DNA of 64,000 nucleotides. It comes from Paenibacillus lautus NBRC 15380. GTDB lineage: Bacteria; Bacillota; Bacilli; Paenibacillales; Paenibacillaceae. Numbering within the stretch: the first letter of the stretch is position 1; the number at the start of each line of letters is the position of its first letter. Location of the stretch: NCBI RefSeq assembly GCF_004000945.1, contig NZ_BIMF01000004.1:1-64000 (forward strand), given 5' to 3'. Below, piece after piece: positions 1 through 11,637 of this stretch. Under the pieces are notes generated by a model. It did not search any database, was not told the origin of the DNA, and was given only the letters and a program-made list of their open reading frames with translations. The translations under genes and the position numbers were made by a program.

Positions 1-53
1 CCTCGATAAAGGTTTTCTTATCAAAAGCGGACTTTTTGAACAACCTCTTAAAG

Positions 54-90
54 GAAAAAATAACGGCGTACCCTTTAATAGGGTACACCG
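54..90 (-). terminator. Intrinsic terminator of metG
   Basis: A 10-bp near-perfect inverted repeat (CGGCGTACCC / GGGTACACCG) with a 7-base loop is followed on the minus strand by a U-rich run. It lies about 35 bases after the metG stop. Confidence 0.85.
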
Positions 91-122
91 TCTATCGCGA
101 CTTAATTCAATGCGAGAGCATT

Positions 123-2123
<2,001 letters not shown>

Positions 2124-2169
2124 TTACCGTGAAATGAATTGTCGTGTCAGGCTATCTCTTTTGATGAAA

Positions 2170-2468
2170 AACAGCAGTAAACAGCAAAAAACCCCCGCCC
2201 CTATGGGACGAGAGTTGTTCTCACGTGTTACCACCCAAATTCCCTGTCCCCTTACGGGTAACAGGCTCGTCTGCCGTCATCCGGCAGTCCATTAACGCTG
2301 GCTCACGCCGCTTCTTTACGGCAGTCTGATTACCCGGACTGCAGCGCTCAAAAGCGGATCCTCCAAGACCATTTTCCGAAATTCGCCAAGACCGGTTTCC
2401 AGCTGCTCCGGCTCTCTGTTCAAGGCAAGCTTTTCGTACTTATCTCTTCCTCGGATATACCTATAATT
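2170..2468 (-). promoter_or_regulatory. T-box riboswitch leader of metG
   Basis: On the minus strand, 2220-2238 reads GGGTGGTAACACGTGAG, the conserved T-box sequence that pairs with the tRNA acceptor end. It is followed at 2187-2215 by a 10-bp terminator hairpin (CTCTCGTCCC / GGGGCGGGGG) and six U residues. The roughly 300-base length and the gene downstream indicate a tRNA-Met-responsive T-box that antiterminates when tRNA is uncharged. I could not fix the specifier codon by eye, although an AUG is present in the Stem I region. Confidence 0.9.
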
Positions 2469-2474
2469 TCTTAC

Positions 2475-2504
2475 ATTTTAATCAAACCGGCTGCGGCGTG
2501 TCAA
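2475..2504 (-). promoter_or_regulatory. Sigma-A promoter of metG leader
   Basis: TTGACA (2499-2504) and TAAAAT (2475-2480) on the minus strand are separated by 18 bases. This places the transcript start near 2468, at the 5' end of the T-box leader. Confidence 0.8.
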
Positions 2505-2584
2505 GGTTAAGCGCGATCCGAAGGACTGTTATGTCTAAAGACAGCTGCATTCCGTCCCATATCGAGTAGGATGCCCCAAAAACG

Positions 2585-2842
2585 CTATTTCTCTGTCAAT
2601 GAAGACGACACCTTATCCTTACGCGGCGGAACCATGTCAATGCCGCCAGGATGAAACGGATGGCATCTTCCTATTCGCTTGGCTGCCAGCCAGGAGCCCT
2701 TGAGCGCGCCGTGCACCTCAATCGCTTCCAGAGCATAGGCCGAGCAGGTTGGATAGAATCGGCAGGTCGCCGGTTTCAACGGAGAAATGAATTTCCGATA
2801 GAAGTGTATCGGCACCTTCACCACTCTGCGCGCCGTGCTCAT
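2585..2842 (-). CDS. yidD: YidD membrane protein insertion efficiency factor
   Basis: Small (85 aa) YidD-family protein thought to assist YidC-dependent membrane insertion. The signature is a Cys-rich [17 protein letters not shown] segment (residues 29-45) plus [17 protein letters not shown] (57-73), with a basic amphipathic N-terminus. The start codon overlaps the stop of zur by 4 bases (ATGA), so the two are translationally coupled. In other Bacillota yidD often stands alone; the coupling to zur is unexplained. No clear terminator was seen between it and the metG promoter. Confidence 0.95.
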   Translation of the reverse strand: MSTARRVVKVPIHFYRKFISPLKPATCRFYPTCSAYALEAIEVHGALKGSWLAAKRIGRCHPFHPGGIDMVPPRKDKVSSSLTEK

Positions 2843-3309
2843 GCCCGGCTATCCCGCTTTCCCCCACTGGCTGGAGACGTTTCCTTATCGGTATTGTCCT
2901 TGCCGCAGTCCCTGCAGTAACCGAACACTTCGAATTTATGCTGAACCACCTGGAAATCATCCGGTGCATCGGTCAGCTGCATCGGGCAGAACTTAATCGG
3001 GTACGTCTTCTGGCACTGCAGGCAGATCATGTGATGATGGTGATGTTCTTCGCTGCAGCGTCCTCGAAACTTGATGCCTTCCTCGAACACAACCTGCTCC
3101 AATACGCCTAACTCGTACAATACCCGAAGATTCCGGTACACCGTATCAAAGCTCAAACCACTGTACTTCTGGCCCATATATTCGTACACATCCTTGGCCG
3201 TCAAATATCCAGGATGTTCCCCAAACAATTTGGCAAGCGTCTTGCGCTGATCGGTAATGCGCAGCCCATGTTCCGACATGGCGTCGATGATCTGTTCCGT
3301 CGTAAGCAT
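2839..3309 (-). CDS. zur: Fur-family zinc uptake repressor Zur
   Basis: Fur-family regulator of 156 aa. The N-terminal winged helix carries [10 protein letters not shown] and [18 protein letters not shown] (recognition helix). It is followed by the metal site [11 protein letters not shown] and a C-terminal CRDC pair forming the structural zinc site. GLSFDT(I/V)YRNL and HHHHH(M/F)ICL closely match Bacillus Zur rather than Fur or PerR. The ATG at 3309 is preceded by GAGGAGG, whereas the longer upstream reading frame has no ribosome binding site. It probably represses zinc uptake genes located elsewhere. Confidence 0.88.
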   Translation of the reverse strand: MLTTEQIIDAMSEHGLRITDQRKTLAKLFGEHPGYLTAKDVYEYMGQKYSGLSFDTVYRNLRVLYELGVLEQVVFEEGIKFRGRCSEEHHHHHMICLQCQKTYPIKFCPMQLTDAPDDFQVVQHKFEVFGYCRDCGKDNTDKETSPASGGKRDSRA

Positions 3310-3474
3310 ACGGAGGTAGCCTCCTCTACTTGAAGATACTCTCTTCTTATAATGCCTGAAAAATAAGACAGCGTCAATGAAAGCGGTTGTGTATAGGCTA
3401 AACGCTTCCAAGGTACTGCGCCGCTGGAACCCGAAACGATCGGCATTTGACGTGATCCCTTGGAGAGTGCCAAC

Positions 3475-3520
3475 AAAAAGGACAGCCCTAACCATGTGCT
3501 GGCTGTAAGGCTGTCCCTTT
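3475..3520 (-). terminator. Terminator of stalk-protein gene
   Basis: GGGACAGCC (3509-3517) pairs with GGCTGTCC (3480-3487), with UUUUUG after it on the minus strand. It lies about 20 bases past the stop at 3540 and separates this gene from zur. Confidence 0.75.
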
Positions 3521-3539
3521 ATTATGAATAAATAATGGA

Positions 3540-6272
3540 TTAGTTCTTCACTTGCGGAAGCGGCTGCAACAGAATGTTGATTGGCAAACTGCTTCCCGGT
3601 GCCGCCGTAAACAGAATTTCCACGGTCTGCTCGTAATTCCCCGTCCGATAGAGAACGGCAGCTTCATTCGGTGCAGATACAGCGCCTCCGCTTGTATTCG
3701 GCGTCTGAATGATATTTCCGTTCACCATCATCGCCCCCATGTATTTGCCTCCGCGCGGATTCAGCGTGATCAGCGTATTGGGCGCTACGCGGTGCAGCTT
3801 GATTTTGTACAGTACGCCGAAGTTCCCGGCATTGGATTGATATGAACCGTTAATGCCATCATATCCTTCCAGATTCGGATCGTTTGTCTTGTCACCAAGC
3901 GCGAGACGGGTAGGCGTGTTGCCAACCAGATCATAGGATTCAATGATCCGTGTCGAGTCCGGGTACGTTCCCCGGTTATGAACGCCATCGCTCGGATGGA
4001 GCTTCAGGTAAGGAAGCTTTTGAATCGGATCCTTGGCTTCATCAATCATGATGACATCATACCGGATCGGCGAATCCGAATAGAGATCAGCAAACATGGA
4101 GAGCACCTGCTGATTCTTCATGGTTTGCGCGCTCAAGTCTTGCAGAATGACCCGGCTTTCCCCAGGGGCGAGCGAGATCGTCTTGAATGAATCAGCTGAT
4201 TGCATGGACTCGAGGTAGCGCTGAACAGCCGCTTTTCCCGTGGCAGTCGGAATATTAATCGGACCGCCTATTCCCGTATACTCGGTTGTCAGACGCGCCG
4301 TCATGGTGTTGATATTGGTGGCGACGACGTACATCTTCATGTTCTTCCCGGTTGCGTTCAAGTGGTGAATCATAAACCGCGTGCTGGCATTGCCGACCTC
4401 GCGGTAGACGATGCCCTCTTGATAGACGGTTTCCGGAGAGTTGCTGCGGATCAACAGATAAGGTTCGGAGCTTCTTGTAATCGGCATCAGATTCCATGTC
4501 GGCACAGCGGATCCGTCAAAGGTGTATTTGTCGCCGATGCCCGTAAACAATTGATTGAATTGATCACGCGTGTACAATACTTCGCTCGTTACGTTAATAA
4601 TCTTCTCGTATGAGCTGGTCGCTCCATGTTTATCGGTAACAATCAACAGCACTTTATGCGGTCCTGCCGTAAAAAAGGCCTGATCATTGTTTTCCCACTT
4701 ATACGTAAGCTCATCGCCAGGATCGTTGTCATAACTCATATTCATGTACGTTATTTTCTCACCGATCTTATATTCCTGTTTATCCGTTTCGAACATGGCA
4801 ACAGGCGGCGTATTCGGTGCGGATACTTGGATGCTCAATATATACGGGTCGCTCCACTCCCCGCTGGAATCCTGTACCGAGTAGGAAACCGTATGCACGC
4901 CGGGTTCGTCAAAAATCTCTTCCCGGCCTTCCCAATGCTCGTCAACTATAGCCAGGCCCGTCGGCGAATAGGCATTCGTCTTATACGTAACCCTTGTTTG
5001 TCCGGCAAGGATCTCACCAGGCTGCACCGTGAAGGAAGCTACGGGCTTTGCGCTCAGGGTAAGAATAACCCGTTTGTTCGGCTGGTCCACCCGATAGGTG
5101 ATGTCCAGCGCCTGCGTGATGCTGGTCAGCGGCACCATGAACGTATTGTTGGACTGGTATGCAGGTCCCTTCATCGATTTTCTGACCCCGTTTACGGTGT
5201 ACACGCTGCTGTTCGTCTTAAAACGAAGCTCATCGTTTCCGCGGATGATAATCGTTTCCTTTGTCTTTCCGTCATAAGTCAGCTTCAAGCCGACACGATC
5301 GACGAGGGAGCGAATGGCAACAAAGGATACGCCGTTCTTTACTGCCATCGGCTGACCTGCCGTATACGCTTTCCCGTTCTGATACATCTTGTTGCTGTTC
5401 ATCATCAGGATGAGGTCATTCGGACCCAGGTTCGGTATATTCGGAACCTCGCTGCCAGAGCCCCCGCCGTTATTTCCGCCTGGCTGTTCGCCGTTATTGT
5501 TGCCGCTGCCCATACCGGATAAATCGAGAATAACCTTCTTCTCGGGCTGGTTCACCTGGTATGGGATATCAAGCGCTTGCGTGATTGCGGTTAACGGAAC
5601 CATAAACACATTGTTGCTCTGGTAGGCAGGGCCTTTCATCGGACGTACCTGTCCGTTGACTTTATAATGGCTGCTTCCTGTCGTAAACCGAAGTTCATTT
5701 CCATCCTTAAGGATGATGGTTTCCTTCGTTTTGTTATCGTAAGACAGCTTCAGTCCTGCACGTTCAACCATGGCGCGAATGGCGACATAGGATACCCCTT
5801 GCTTCACAGCCATCGGCTGTCCCGCTTTGTATTTCTTGCCGTTATGGTACATCACATTGCTGTTCATCATCAGAACAAGTTCATTCGCAGAAAACTTGGA
5901 AGTGCTGACTTCGGGTTTGTCTCCGGACGAGCTGCCCTCTTCGTTCTCTGCTACCTCATTATCGGAAGGATCGTTTTGCGTGTCCTCCTGCTGTTCATTT
6001 GATGCAGAAGGTTCGGCATTCGGATCGCTAATCGTGCCTTCGACTGAATCAGAAGGTGTTTCCTTTGGCGTTGCCGATGTTTCCTCCGCTTGCTGCAAGT
6101 CCGTCTGTTGTTCTCCACTTTGCTGGCTTTGTCCTTCCACCGGGGACTGCAGCGCTGATTGGCTATTTAGCGCCGGAGCTGTAATATCCGGTGATTCAGC
6201 TGCCGCGGGAAATGCCATGGATACCTGGGCCGCGGCAAGGACTGTAATCATCGAGATTCTCTTGAAATTCAT
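3540..6272 (-). CDS. Secreted protein with two copper-amine-oxidase-N (stalk) domains and PKD-like region
   Basis: A 910-aa exported protein with a signal peptide ending in an AAA-type site near residue 25. A Gln/Ser/Glu/Asp-rich low-complexity linker (about 27-120) follows. Next come two homologous copper amine oxidase N-terminal (stalk) domains (about 128-250 and 285-407), sharing LMMNSN.MY.NGK, VAIR..V.R.GLKL.YD and FMVPL..ITQALDI. A PKD-like region (about 410-560: GVHTVSYSVQD, KVLLIVTDKHGA) and a roughly 350-residue C-terminal module that I do not recognise complete it. Stalk domains are common on Paenibacillus cell-surface proteins and carry no oxidase activity themselves. The role is probably adhesive or polysaccharide-binding, but this is inference. 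Confidence 0.8.
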   Translation of the reverse strand: MNFKRISMITVLAAAQVSMAFPAAAESPDITAPALNSQSALQSPVEGQSQQSGEQQTDLQQAEETSATPKETPSDSVEGTISDPNAEPSASNEQQEDTQNDPSDNEVAENEEGSSSGDKPEVSTSKFSANELVLMMNSNVMYHNGKKYKAGQPMAVKQGVSYVAIRAMVERAGLKLSYDNKTKETIILKDGNELRFTTGSSHYKVNGQVRPMKGPAYQSNNVFMVPLTAITQALDIPYQVNQPEKKVILDLSGMGSGNNNGEQPGGNNGGGSGSEVPNIPNLGPNDLILMMNSNKMYQNGKAYTAGQPMAVKNGVSFVAIRSLVDRVGLKLTYDGKTKETIIIRGNDELRFKTNSSVYTVNGVRKSMKGPAYQSNNTFMVPLTSITQALDITYRVDQPNKRVILTLSAKPVASFTVQPGEILAGQTRVTYKTNAYSPTGLAIVDEHWEGREEIFDEPGVHTVSYSVQDSSGEWSDPYILSIQVSAPNTPPVAMFETDKQEYKIGEKITYMNMSYDNDPGDELTYKWENNDQAFFTAGPHKVLLIVTDKHGATSSYEKIINVTSEVLYTRDQFNQLFTGIGDKYTFDGSAVPTWNLMPITRSSEPYLLIRSNSPETVYQEGIVYREVGNASTRFMIHHLNATGKNMKMYVVATNINTMTARLTTEYTGIGGPINIPTATGKAAVQRYLESMQSADSFKTISLAPGESRVILQDLSAQTMKNQQVLSMFADLYSDSPIRYDVIMIDEAKDPIQKLPYLKLHPSDGVHNRGTYPDSTRIIESYDLVGNTPTRLALGDKTNDPNLEGYDGINGSYQSNAGNFGVLYKIKLHRVAPNTLITLNPRGGKYMGAMMVNGNIIQTPNTSGGAVSAPNEAAVLYRTGNYEQTVEILFTAAPGSSLPINILLQPLPQVKN

Positions 6273-6379
6273 TCTCTACTCCTTTAAAACTCTCAGTATA
6301 GTCTGTCTGCCTCTATTGGACATACTATTAGACGCGGACTTTCCCAAAAAGTTGCTCAGAAATGGCTGGAAAATAGGAA

Positions 6380-6412
6380 AACCGGAGCATTCCTAGGTAG
6401 GAAGACTCCGGT
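6380..6412 (-). terminator. Terminator of GH3 gene
   Basis: ACCGGAG...CTCCGGT stem with an inner CCTA/TAGG pairing, followed by UUUUCC on the minus strand. It lies just past the stop at 6428. Confidence 0.75.
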
Positions 6413-6427
6413 TCCAGCAACCTTTAT

Positions 6428-8077
6428 TTAATTATTGACATAGTCCTCATTACATCTCCAGCCTAGCGGATAAGTCGCGCTGATCCCTACCGGGAGCTTA
6501 CCCTCAGGCGTAACCTGTCCTATCAAGACGCCCGCGGCTGCATTCATATAATAAGGTGTGTTCTCGTAGCAACACACATACGTCGGAACCGGCGGAAGAT
6601 CATTGATATCATAGGGATTACGGGTAGCGACGATAACAAGTGCCACATCCTCAAGTTCAGCCAGCTTGTTCACCAGCTTCTGCTGGCCAGCGGGAAGACG
6701 GCTCTCCGAGGTGTACGTAGCGACTACAATCTGGTTATATCCTTCAGCTGCCTTAACGGCTTGCTCTACCTCTTCATCGGACATATCCGTTCCGACACGC
6801 AGATCGTCTGCCTGAACCCCGTAACTTCTCAAGGCATCCCCTAAGGTGTAGCTCTTGCTCCATGCTTCATCCACCTGGGTTGCCTGAAGCAGTTCAGGCC
6901 AGATCACCGCGACGGCCTGCTCCGGCTTAAGAGGCAGCTGCCCTTCGTCTTTCACCAGCGTGATGCCTCTGCCTGCGATTTGAGCCAGCCATTGTTTGGT
7001 CTCTTCCGCAACCTCGCCAATCGGGTAGACCGGAAGCTCTTCTGCGAGCTTCGCATTACGCTGCTTAAGCGTCAATATCCGCTCTACAGCTGTATCGATC
7101 AGATCTTCTGAAAGTCTTCCGCTGCGGACAGCCTCAATGACGGCCGTAATCGCCGCCGTCTGCTCGGATAGATTATGGCTGACCAGTACGCAGTCCGCAC
7201 CCGCTTCGATCGCGCGTATCGCGCCCTCCGGAATTCCGTACTCTTTGGAGATTGCATGCATCTCAAGGCAGTCCGTTACGATCAGTCCTTCAAACCCCAT
7301 CTCTTCCCTCAGCAAGCCCGTTAACACGGCATGAGAGAGCGTAGCAGGCAGATCACTCGGCTCTATCGCCGGGAAACTGACGTGAGCCGTCATGATGGCA
7401 TCCACGCCGCCCTGGATCGCTTGCGCGAACGGATACAATTCCACGCTGCGGAGCCGTTCCAAATCATGCGGTACAGAAGCCCGCCCGAGATGAGAATCGA
7501 CGCTAGTGTCGCCATGCCCCGGGAAGTGCTTAGCCGTAGCGGATACGCCTTCTTCCTGGTATCCCTTAATCGCCGCAGTCCCAAGAGCGGCAACAGCTTG
7601 GGGATCTTCGCCGAAGGAACGCACGCCGATGACCGGATTACGAGGATTGTTGTTCACATCGAGGCAAGGAGCGAAATTCATGTTTACACCGAGTGAACGC
7701 AATTCGCGCGCCCCGATTTGCGCTGCCCTGTACGAATCCTCCGCGCTGCCCGCTGCTCCAAGCGCCATATTCCCCGGAATGCGGCTGATGCCTTCATGAT
7801 CAATTCGTGCAACCATACCGCCCTCTTGATCAATCGAGATCAGAAGCGGGAACTTTCGGCTGTCCGATGCGAGCTGCTGCAAGGACTCCGACAGCTCGGC
7901 AAGTTGAGGCAGCGTTTTCACGTTCCGGCGAAAATAGCAGATGCCCCCGACCTGATATTGTTCGATCAGGATTTTGGCATGCTCATTCGGCGTCAGTGCG
8001 TTGAAGCCGCATATAAACATTTGTCCTACCTTTTGTTCTAACGATAAATCTGCTGCCGTCCATTTCATTGATTCCAT
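6428..8077 (-). CDS. Glycoside hydrolase family 3 beta-N-acetylhexosaminidase (NagZ-like)
   Basis: A 549-aa GH3 enzyme without a signal peptide, so probably cytoplasmic. The N-terminal TIM barrel (1-340) has the N-acetylglucosaminidase signature KHFPGHGDTSVDSH (about 183-196), which carries the catalytic Asp-His dyad, and the nucleophile segment VTDCLEM (about 267). A GH3 C-terminal domain (about 370-545) follows. It should cleave terminal beta-linked GlcNAc from muropeptides or chito-oligosaccharides. It follows the YesM/YesN-ABC operon on the same strand after 90 bases, suggesting the imported sugar contains GlcNAc. ATG at 8077 and ATG at 8068 are both possible starts; the first has GGAAGG upstream. 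Confidence 0.9.
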   Translation of the reverse strand: MESMKWTAADLSLEQKVGQMFICGFNALTPNEHAKILIEQYQVGGICYFRRNVKTLPQLAELSESLQQLASDSRKFPLLISIDQEGGMVARIDHEGISRIPGNMALGAAGSAEDSYRAAQIGARELRSLGVNMNFAPCLDVNNNPRNPVIGVRSFGEDPQAVAALGTAAIKGYQEEGVSATAKHFPGHGDTSVDSHLGRASVPHDLERLRSVELYPFAQAIQGGVDAIMTAHVSFPAIEPSDLPATLSHAVLTGLLREEMGFEGLIVTDCLEMHAISKEYGIPEGAIRAIEAGADCVLVSHNLSEQTAAITAVIEAVRSGRLSEDLIDTAVERILTLKQRNAKLAEELPVYPIGEVAEETKQWLAQIAGRGITLVKDEGQLPLKPEQAVAVIWPELLQATQVDEAWSKSYTLGDALRSYGVQADDLRVGTDMSDEEVEQAVKAAEGYNQIVVATYTSESRLPAGQQKLVNKLAELEDVALVIVATRNPYDINDLPPVPTYVCCYENTPYYMNAAAGVLIGQVTPEGKLPVGISATYPLGWRCNEDYVNN

Positions 8078-8167
8078 ACCTACCTTCCATCAATTTAAAG
8101 GACTTTGCAAGCCAGGCGGGATTGGCCTAGTGATGACTTTAGCAGCCTGCATGGGTCCTTTCAAAAC

Positions 8168-8953
8168 CTATACCGTTGCCTCCCCGGACATTTCCCGAAA
8201 TTCGGATGGCGTCATGCCGGTAGCCTTTTGAAATACCTTGGTAAAATACCGCCGCTCATGGTAACCGACAAAGGAGCCGATCTGAGCGATATTCTTATCG
8301 CTGTTCACCAGCAGGAACTTGGCAGCCTCCATCCGCTGTCTCGTCAAGTACTCCACAAAGGTAAGTCCGACATGGTTCTTGAACAATAAACAGAAGTAGC
8401 TGGAGCTGATGCCCAGATGCTCCGAAAGCTCCTCAATTCCCAAATCCTGTCCCATATGGGTATTGATATACTCCAGAGCAGACGTTACCAATTGTTCCGG
8501 CGTTTTCTTTACAGCTTCGGGATTCGGAGCCTCATCAATAAGCGAAACGGTGCTGTAATACTTCTCTTTCGCCCTCTTCTTGCGGATCTCCTCCCCGATC
8601 TCCCGAATCTTCATCTCGAGTTCCCCGTAATGAATCGGCTTGCTGATGTAGTCTTTGACGCCCAGCTTAATCGCTTCCCGTGCATATTCAAACTCCTGAT
8701 ACCCCGTCAGCAAAAAGATTTCCGCCCGGCTTCCTTTCTCCCGGATCTTCGTAATAAAGGACAGTCCATCCATGACGGGCATCCGGATATCACACAGGAT
8801 CAGATCGGGATTATACTGGTCCGCTACTTCAAGTGCTTCCATCCCGCTTCGGGCAAGTCCGACAACCTTCATGCCCATCTCTTCCCAAGGCAGAACCTTG
8901 CTGAGATTGTTCAGGATGGGAGCCTCATCATCAACTAATAATGCCTTCAACAT
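8168..8953 (-). CDS. AraC-type response regulator (YesN family)
   Basis: A 261-aa regulator with an N-terminal receiver domain (VDDE at 7-10, phospho-acceptor Asp near 55 in LILCDIRMP, Lys in SKPI) and a C-terminal AraC double helix-turn-helix (about 160-261, ending YFTKVFQKATGMTPSEFRE). It is the partner of the histidine kinase directly upstream. The ATG at 8953 follows GGGAAGG and lies inside the last codons of the kinase gene, a 23-base overlap that implies coupling. It probably activates the ABC importer operon. Confidence 0.93.
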   Translation of the reverse strand: MLKALLVDDEAPILNNLSKVLPWEEMGMKVVGLARSGMEALEVADQYNPDLILCDIRMPVMDGLSFITKIREKGSRAEIFLLTGYQEFEYAREAIKLGVKDYISKPIHYGELEMKIREIGEEIRKKRAKEKYYSTVSLIDEAPNPEAVKKTPEQLVTSALEYINTHMGQDLGIEELSEHLGISSSYFCLLFKNHVGLTFVEYLTRQRMEAAKFLLVNSDKNIAQIGSFVGYHERRYFTKVFQKATGMTPSEFREMSGEATV

Positions 8954-10793
8954 GCTGCCCTTCCCCCCTATCATAATTGGGTATGACGCATTGTATAACG
9001 GTGCCGCCGGGGCGGCTTGAGCATATGAACAGACCGTAATAATCCCCATACTGAATTCTAAGCCGGTCAGCCACGCTCCGCAGTCCAAGTCCCCGCCGTT
9101 CCTGGTTCACTTTGAGATTCTGCATCGTCGTCTGTTCGGATCCGTTATCCTCGGACACCATATATTCAAACATGGACAACTGCTCAGAGGTCATGCCGAG
9201 TCCGTTATCCTCTACCCGAATGATGACATTACCGAGCTCCTTCCATGCAGAGATCCGTATCCATCCCGTATAAGAAATGCCTTCAAAGCCATGCTGTATG
9301 CTGTTCTCAACCAGCGGCTGCAGCGTCAGCTTCAAGATGCGGCTGTGCATAAGCTCTTTCGGCACGTCAATCTCGTATTCGAACAGGTCCTCGAACCGAA
9401 ACTTCTGGATTTCAAGATAACTCTGCAAGTGCCTGATTTCTTCATCCAGCGTAATTTCTTCCTTGTCCTGTATACTGATCCGCAAGATGCTGGCAAGCCG
9501 GTAAACCATCTCACTGACCTTGCGTCCTTCATTCTGGACAGCGAGAACATTGATCGATTCCAAGGTGTTAAAAAGGAAGTGCGGCTTAATCTGCGCTTGC
9601 AGCACACGCATCTCCGCGTCGGTTTTCTGCCTCTGCTCCTTTTTGATCTGCGCAAACAGATTGTTGATCCGGTTCATCAAGTTGTTGAACCCTTTCGACA
9701 GCAGCAGCAGTTCATCTTCTCCCTTCTCTTCAACTCTCGCGTTCAAATCCCCATCCTCCACGCGGCGCATAAACCGCACGATAACAGCGATCGTCCCGGT
9801 AATCCGATTCATGAATAGACGGTTGAACACAATCGCGGTAACCAGACAGAGGCCCATAATGACGAAGAACCACTTGGCAAAGGAGGTAACCTCCTGTGAG
9901 AGCGAGTTCCAGTCGGTTACCGAGACGAGATTCCAGCCGTAATCATTCAGATGATAGATGGAAACAATATTCTCTTTGCCGTTAAACTTGGCTTTAAAGC
10001 TTTGGTAGCCTTGCTTAAACTCAACGTCACGCTTCATATATTGGCTGATATTTTGACCATCCATATCGTTTTTTGGGTCAAATAAAATGAAGCCTTCATT
10101 GTTGACCAACATAAAAGATGTGTTCTGCAGATTGTTAGGCAGTGTCAGATTACGGAAAATCTCTTCAAACTCCCACCTCTTGATCTGGACCACAAGAATC
10201 CCCAGTTTGCGGAGTGTCGTGACATCCTTAATCAGCCTGATCTGCGTAAATACCGGTTCCGCCCCCGTTAATTCCGGAAATTCGTGCGGAGCCAGCCATT
10301 TGGGAATTCCGTTAAGCTGAACCACCTCTTCATATAAGGGACTATTCTTAAACTCTTCATAAGGCAGCGTCCTGAAATCTTCTTTACTGAATATAGGAAT
10401 CGGTGATGACTCTTTATTAAAATGATATAAAAACGCATAACTGATCGCTGGATGATTATATAAAAGATTCCGAAAGCTCCGCTGTCTGTCGTTCAATTTC
10501 AGCTGGTCCGCATTGGATTCCTTAATCAGGTTCTGCGCATCGGGATCCTTGGCGTTCAGCGCCATGGCGAAGACGGAGGTGGCAATCCCGTTATCCGTGA
10601 CGTACTCCATCTCCTTAAACACGCTCAGAATGCTGTAGCTGATCGCTTTGAGCGAATATTCGGCCTGCTGGCTGTACTTTTCCTCTATCGAATTGTAGGT
10701 AATAAAGAATGTAAATAGGCCCAGCACAAATAACGGAATAATAATGAGCCCCAAAAAGGCCGTGAATAGTTTGTTCCGCAAATTCATACGCAT
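8931..10793 (-). CDS. Sensor histidine kinase (YesM family)
   Basis: A membrane sensor of about 620 aa. It has TM1 (about 8-32), an extracytoplasmic sensing region (about 33-290), TM2 (about 300-320), a HAMP segment, a His_kinase domain of the LytS/YesM type (KPHFLFNTLESINVLAVQN, with the phospho-accepting His) and HATPase (LVENSIQHG, EDNGLGM). Two in-frame ATGs, 10793 and 10787, each have AGGAG 7 bases upstream; I chose the first. It is only 16 bases downstream of the MalG-type permease gene. The cognate regulator follows. Confidence 0.93.
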   Translation of the reverse strand: MRMNLRNKLFTAFLGLIIIPLFVLGLFTFFITYNSIEEKYSQQAEYSLKAISYSILSVFKEMEYVTDNGIATSVFAMALNAKDPDAQNLIKESNADQLKLNDRQRSFRNLLYNHPAISYAFLYHFNKESSPIPIFSKEDFRTLPYEEFKNSPLYEEVVQLNGIPKWLAPHEFPELTGAEPVFTQIRLIKDVTTLRKLGILVVQIKRWEFEEIFRNLTLPNNLQNTSFMLVNNEGFILFDPKNDMDGQNISQYMKRDVEFKQGYQSFKAKFNGKENIVSIYHLNDYGWNLVSVTDWNSLSQEVTSFAKWFFVIMGLCLVTAIVFNRLFMNRITGTIAVIVRFMRRVEDGDLNARVEEKGEDELLLLSKGFNNLMNRINNLFAQIKKEQRQKTDAEMRVLQAQIKPHFLFNTLESINVLAVQNEGRKVSEMVYRLASILRISIQDKEEITLDEEIRHLQSYLEIQKFRFEDLFEYEIDVPKELMHSRILKLTLQPLVENSIQHGFEGISYTGWIRISAWKELGNVIIRVEDNGLGMTSEQLSMFEYMVSEDNGSEQTTMQNLKVNQERRGLGLRSVADRLRIQYGDYYGLFICSSRPGGTVIQCVIPNYDRGEGQHVEGIIS

Positions 10794-10809
10794 GCTCCTG
10801 CTCCTAGGA

Positions 10810-11637
10810 TTACCCCTTGACGCTTCCTGCGGTGACACCTTCAATGATCTTCTCTTGCAGAACGGCATAAATGATAAGGACCGGCAGCACGCTGAATATG
10901 ATACCCGCAGACATTTGTGCGTAGTTCATATTGTAGGCGTCTCTGAAACCGACCATTCCGACAGGCAGCGTTCTCAGTTCATCATTCGATAGGAAGTAGT
11001 TAGCAAGCAAGAATTCGTTCCAGTTACCCAGGAAATTGATGATAAATACGGTAACGATGGCCGGAACGGTCAGAGGTAAGATAATTCTAGCAAACAACCC
11101 TCCGGACCTCAATCCATCAATAACCGCAGCCTCCTCGATTTCACCGGGCAGCGAGCGCATAAAGGCAGCCAGTATAATAACCGAGAACGGGATGGCATTG
11201 GCAACATACGGAAGAATCAGAGCCATATGCGTATTCAAAATATCCAACTGCCTCATCATGCCATATATCGGCAGCATGAGAGAGTTATTCGGAATCAGCA
11301 TGCCTATCAAAATACATTGAAAGACGATGGCGCTGATCCGGTTGTATCTCATCCGCGTCACGGCAAAGGCCAGCATCGCTGCAAACAGAATCGACAAGCA
11401 AGCTGAGAGCACGCCGATGTATAAGCTGTTCCAGAAATACGTGCTAATCTTGGCGCTCACCCATGCGTTCACATAGTTATCAAATACCAGCGTGCTAGGC
11501 AAACCAAAAGGGTTCGTTGCAATGGACTGGTTATCTACCTTCACGGAAGAGAACAGGACGAACAGGAATGGATACAGTATGACGAGCAAGTATGCCATCA
11601 GAAAAATGTGCGGGATCAGTTTCTTTATTGCTCTCAT
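10810..11637 (-). CDS. Sugar ABC transporter permease, MalG/CUT1 type
   Basis: A 275-aa integral membrane protein with about six TM helices. The ABC-permease EAA loop (EIEEAAVIDGLRSGGLFARIILPLTVPA, about 182-210) contacts the ATPase. No ATPase gene is nearby, as usual for CUT1 systems that share MsmX. Its start codon overlaps the stop of the MalF-type gene in a TGATG junction. Confidence 0.95.
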   Translation of the reverse strand: MRAIKKLIPHIFLMAYLLVILYPFLFVLFSSVKVDNQSIATNPFGLPSTLVFDNYVNAWVSAKISTYFWNSLYIGVLSACLSILFAAMLAFAVTRMRYNRISAIVFQCILIGMLIPNNSLMLPIYGMMRQLDILNTHMALILPYVANAIPFSVIILAAFMRSLPGEIEEAAVIDGLRSGGLFARIILPLTVPAIVTVFIINFLGNWNEFLLANYFLSNDELRTLPVGMVGFRDAYNMNYAQMSAGIIFSVLPVLIIYAVLQEKIIEGVTAGSVKG

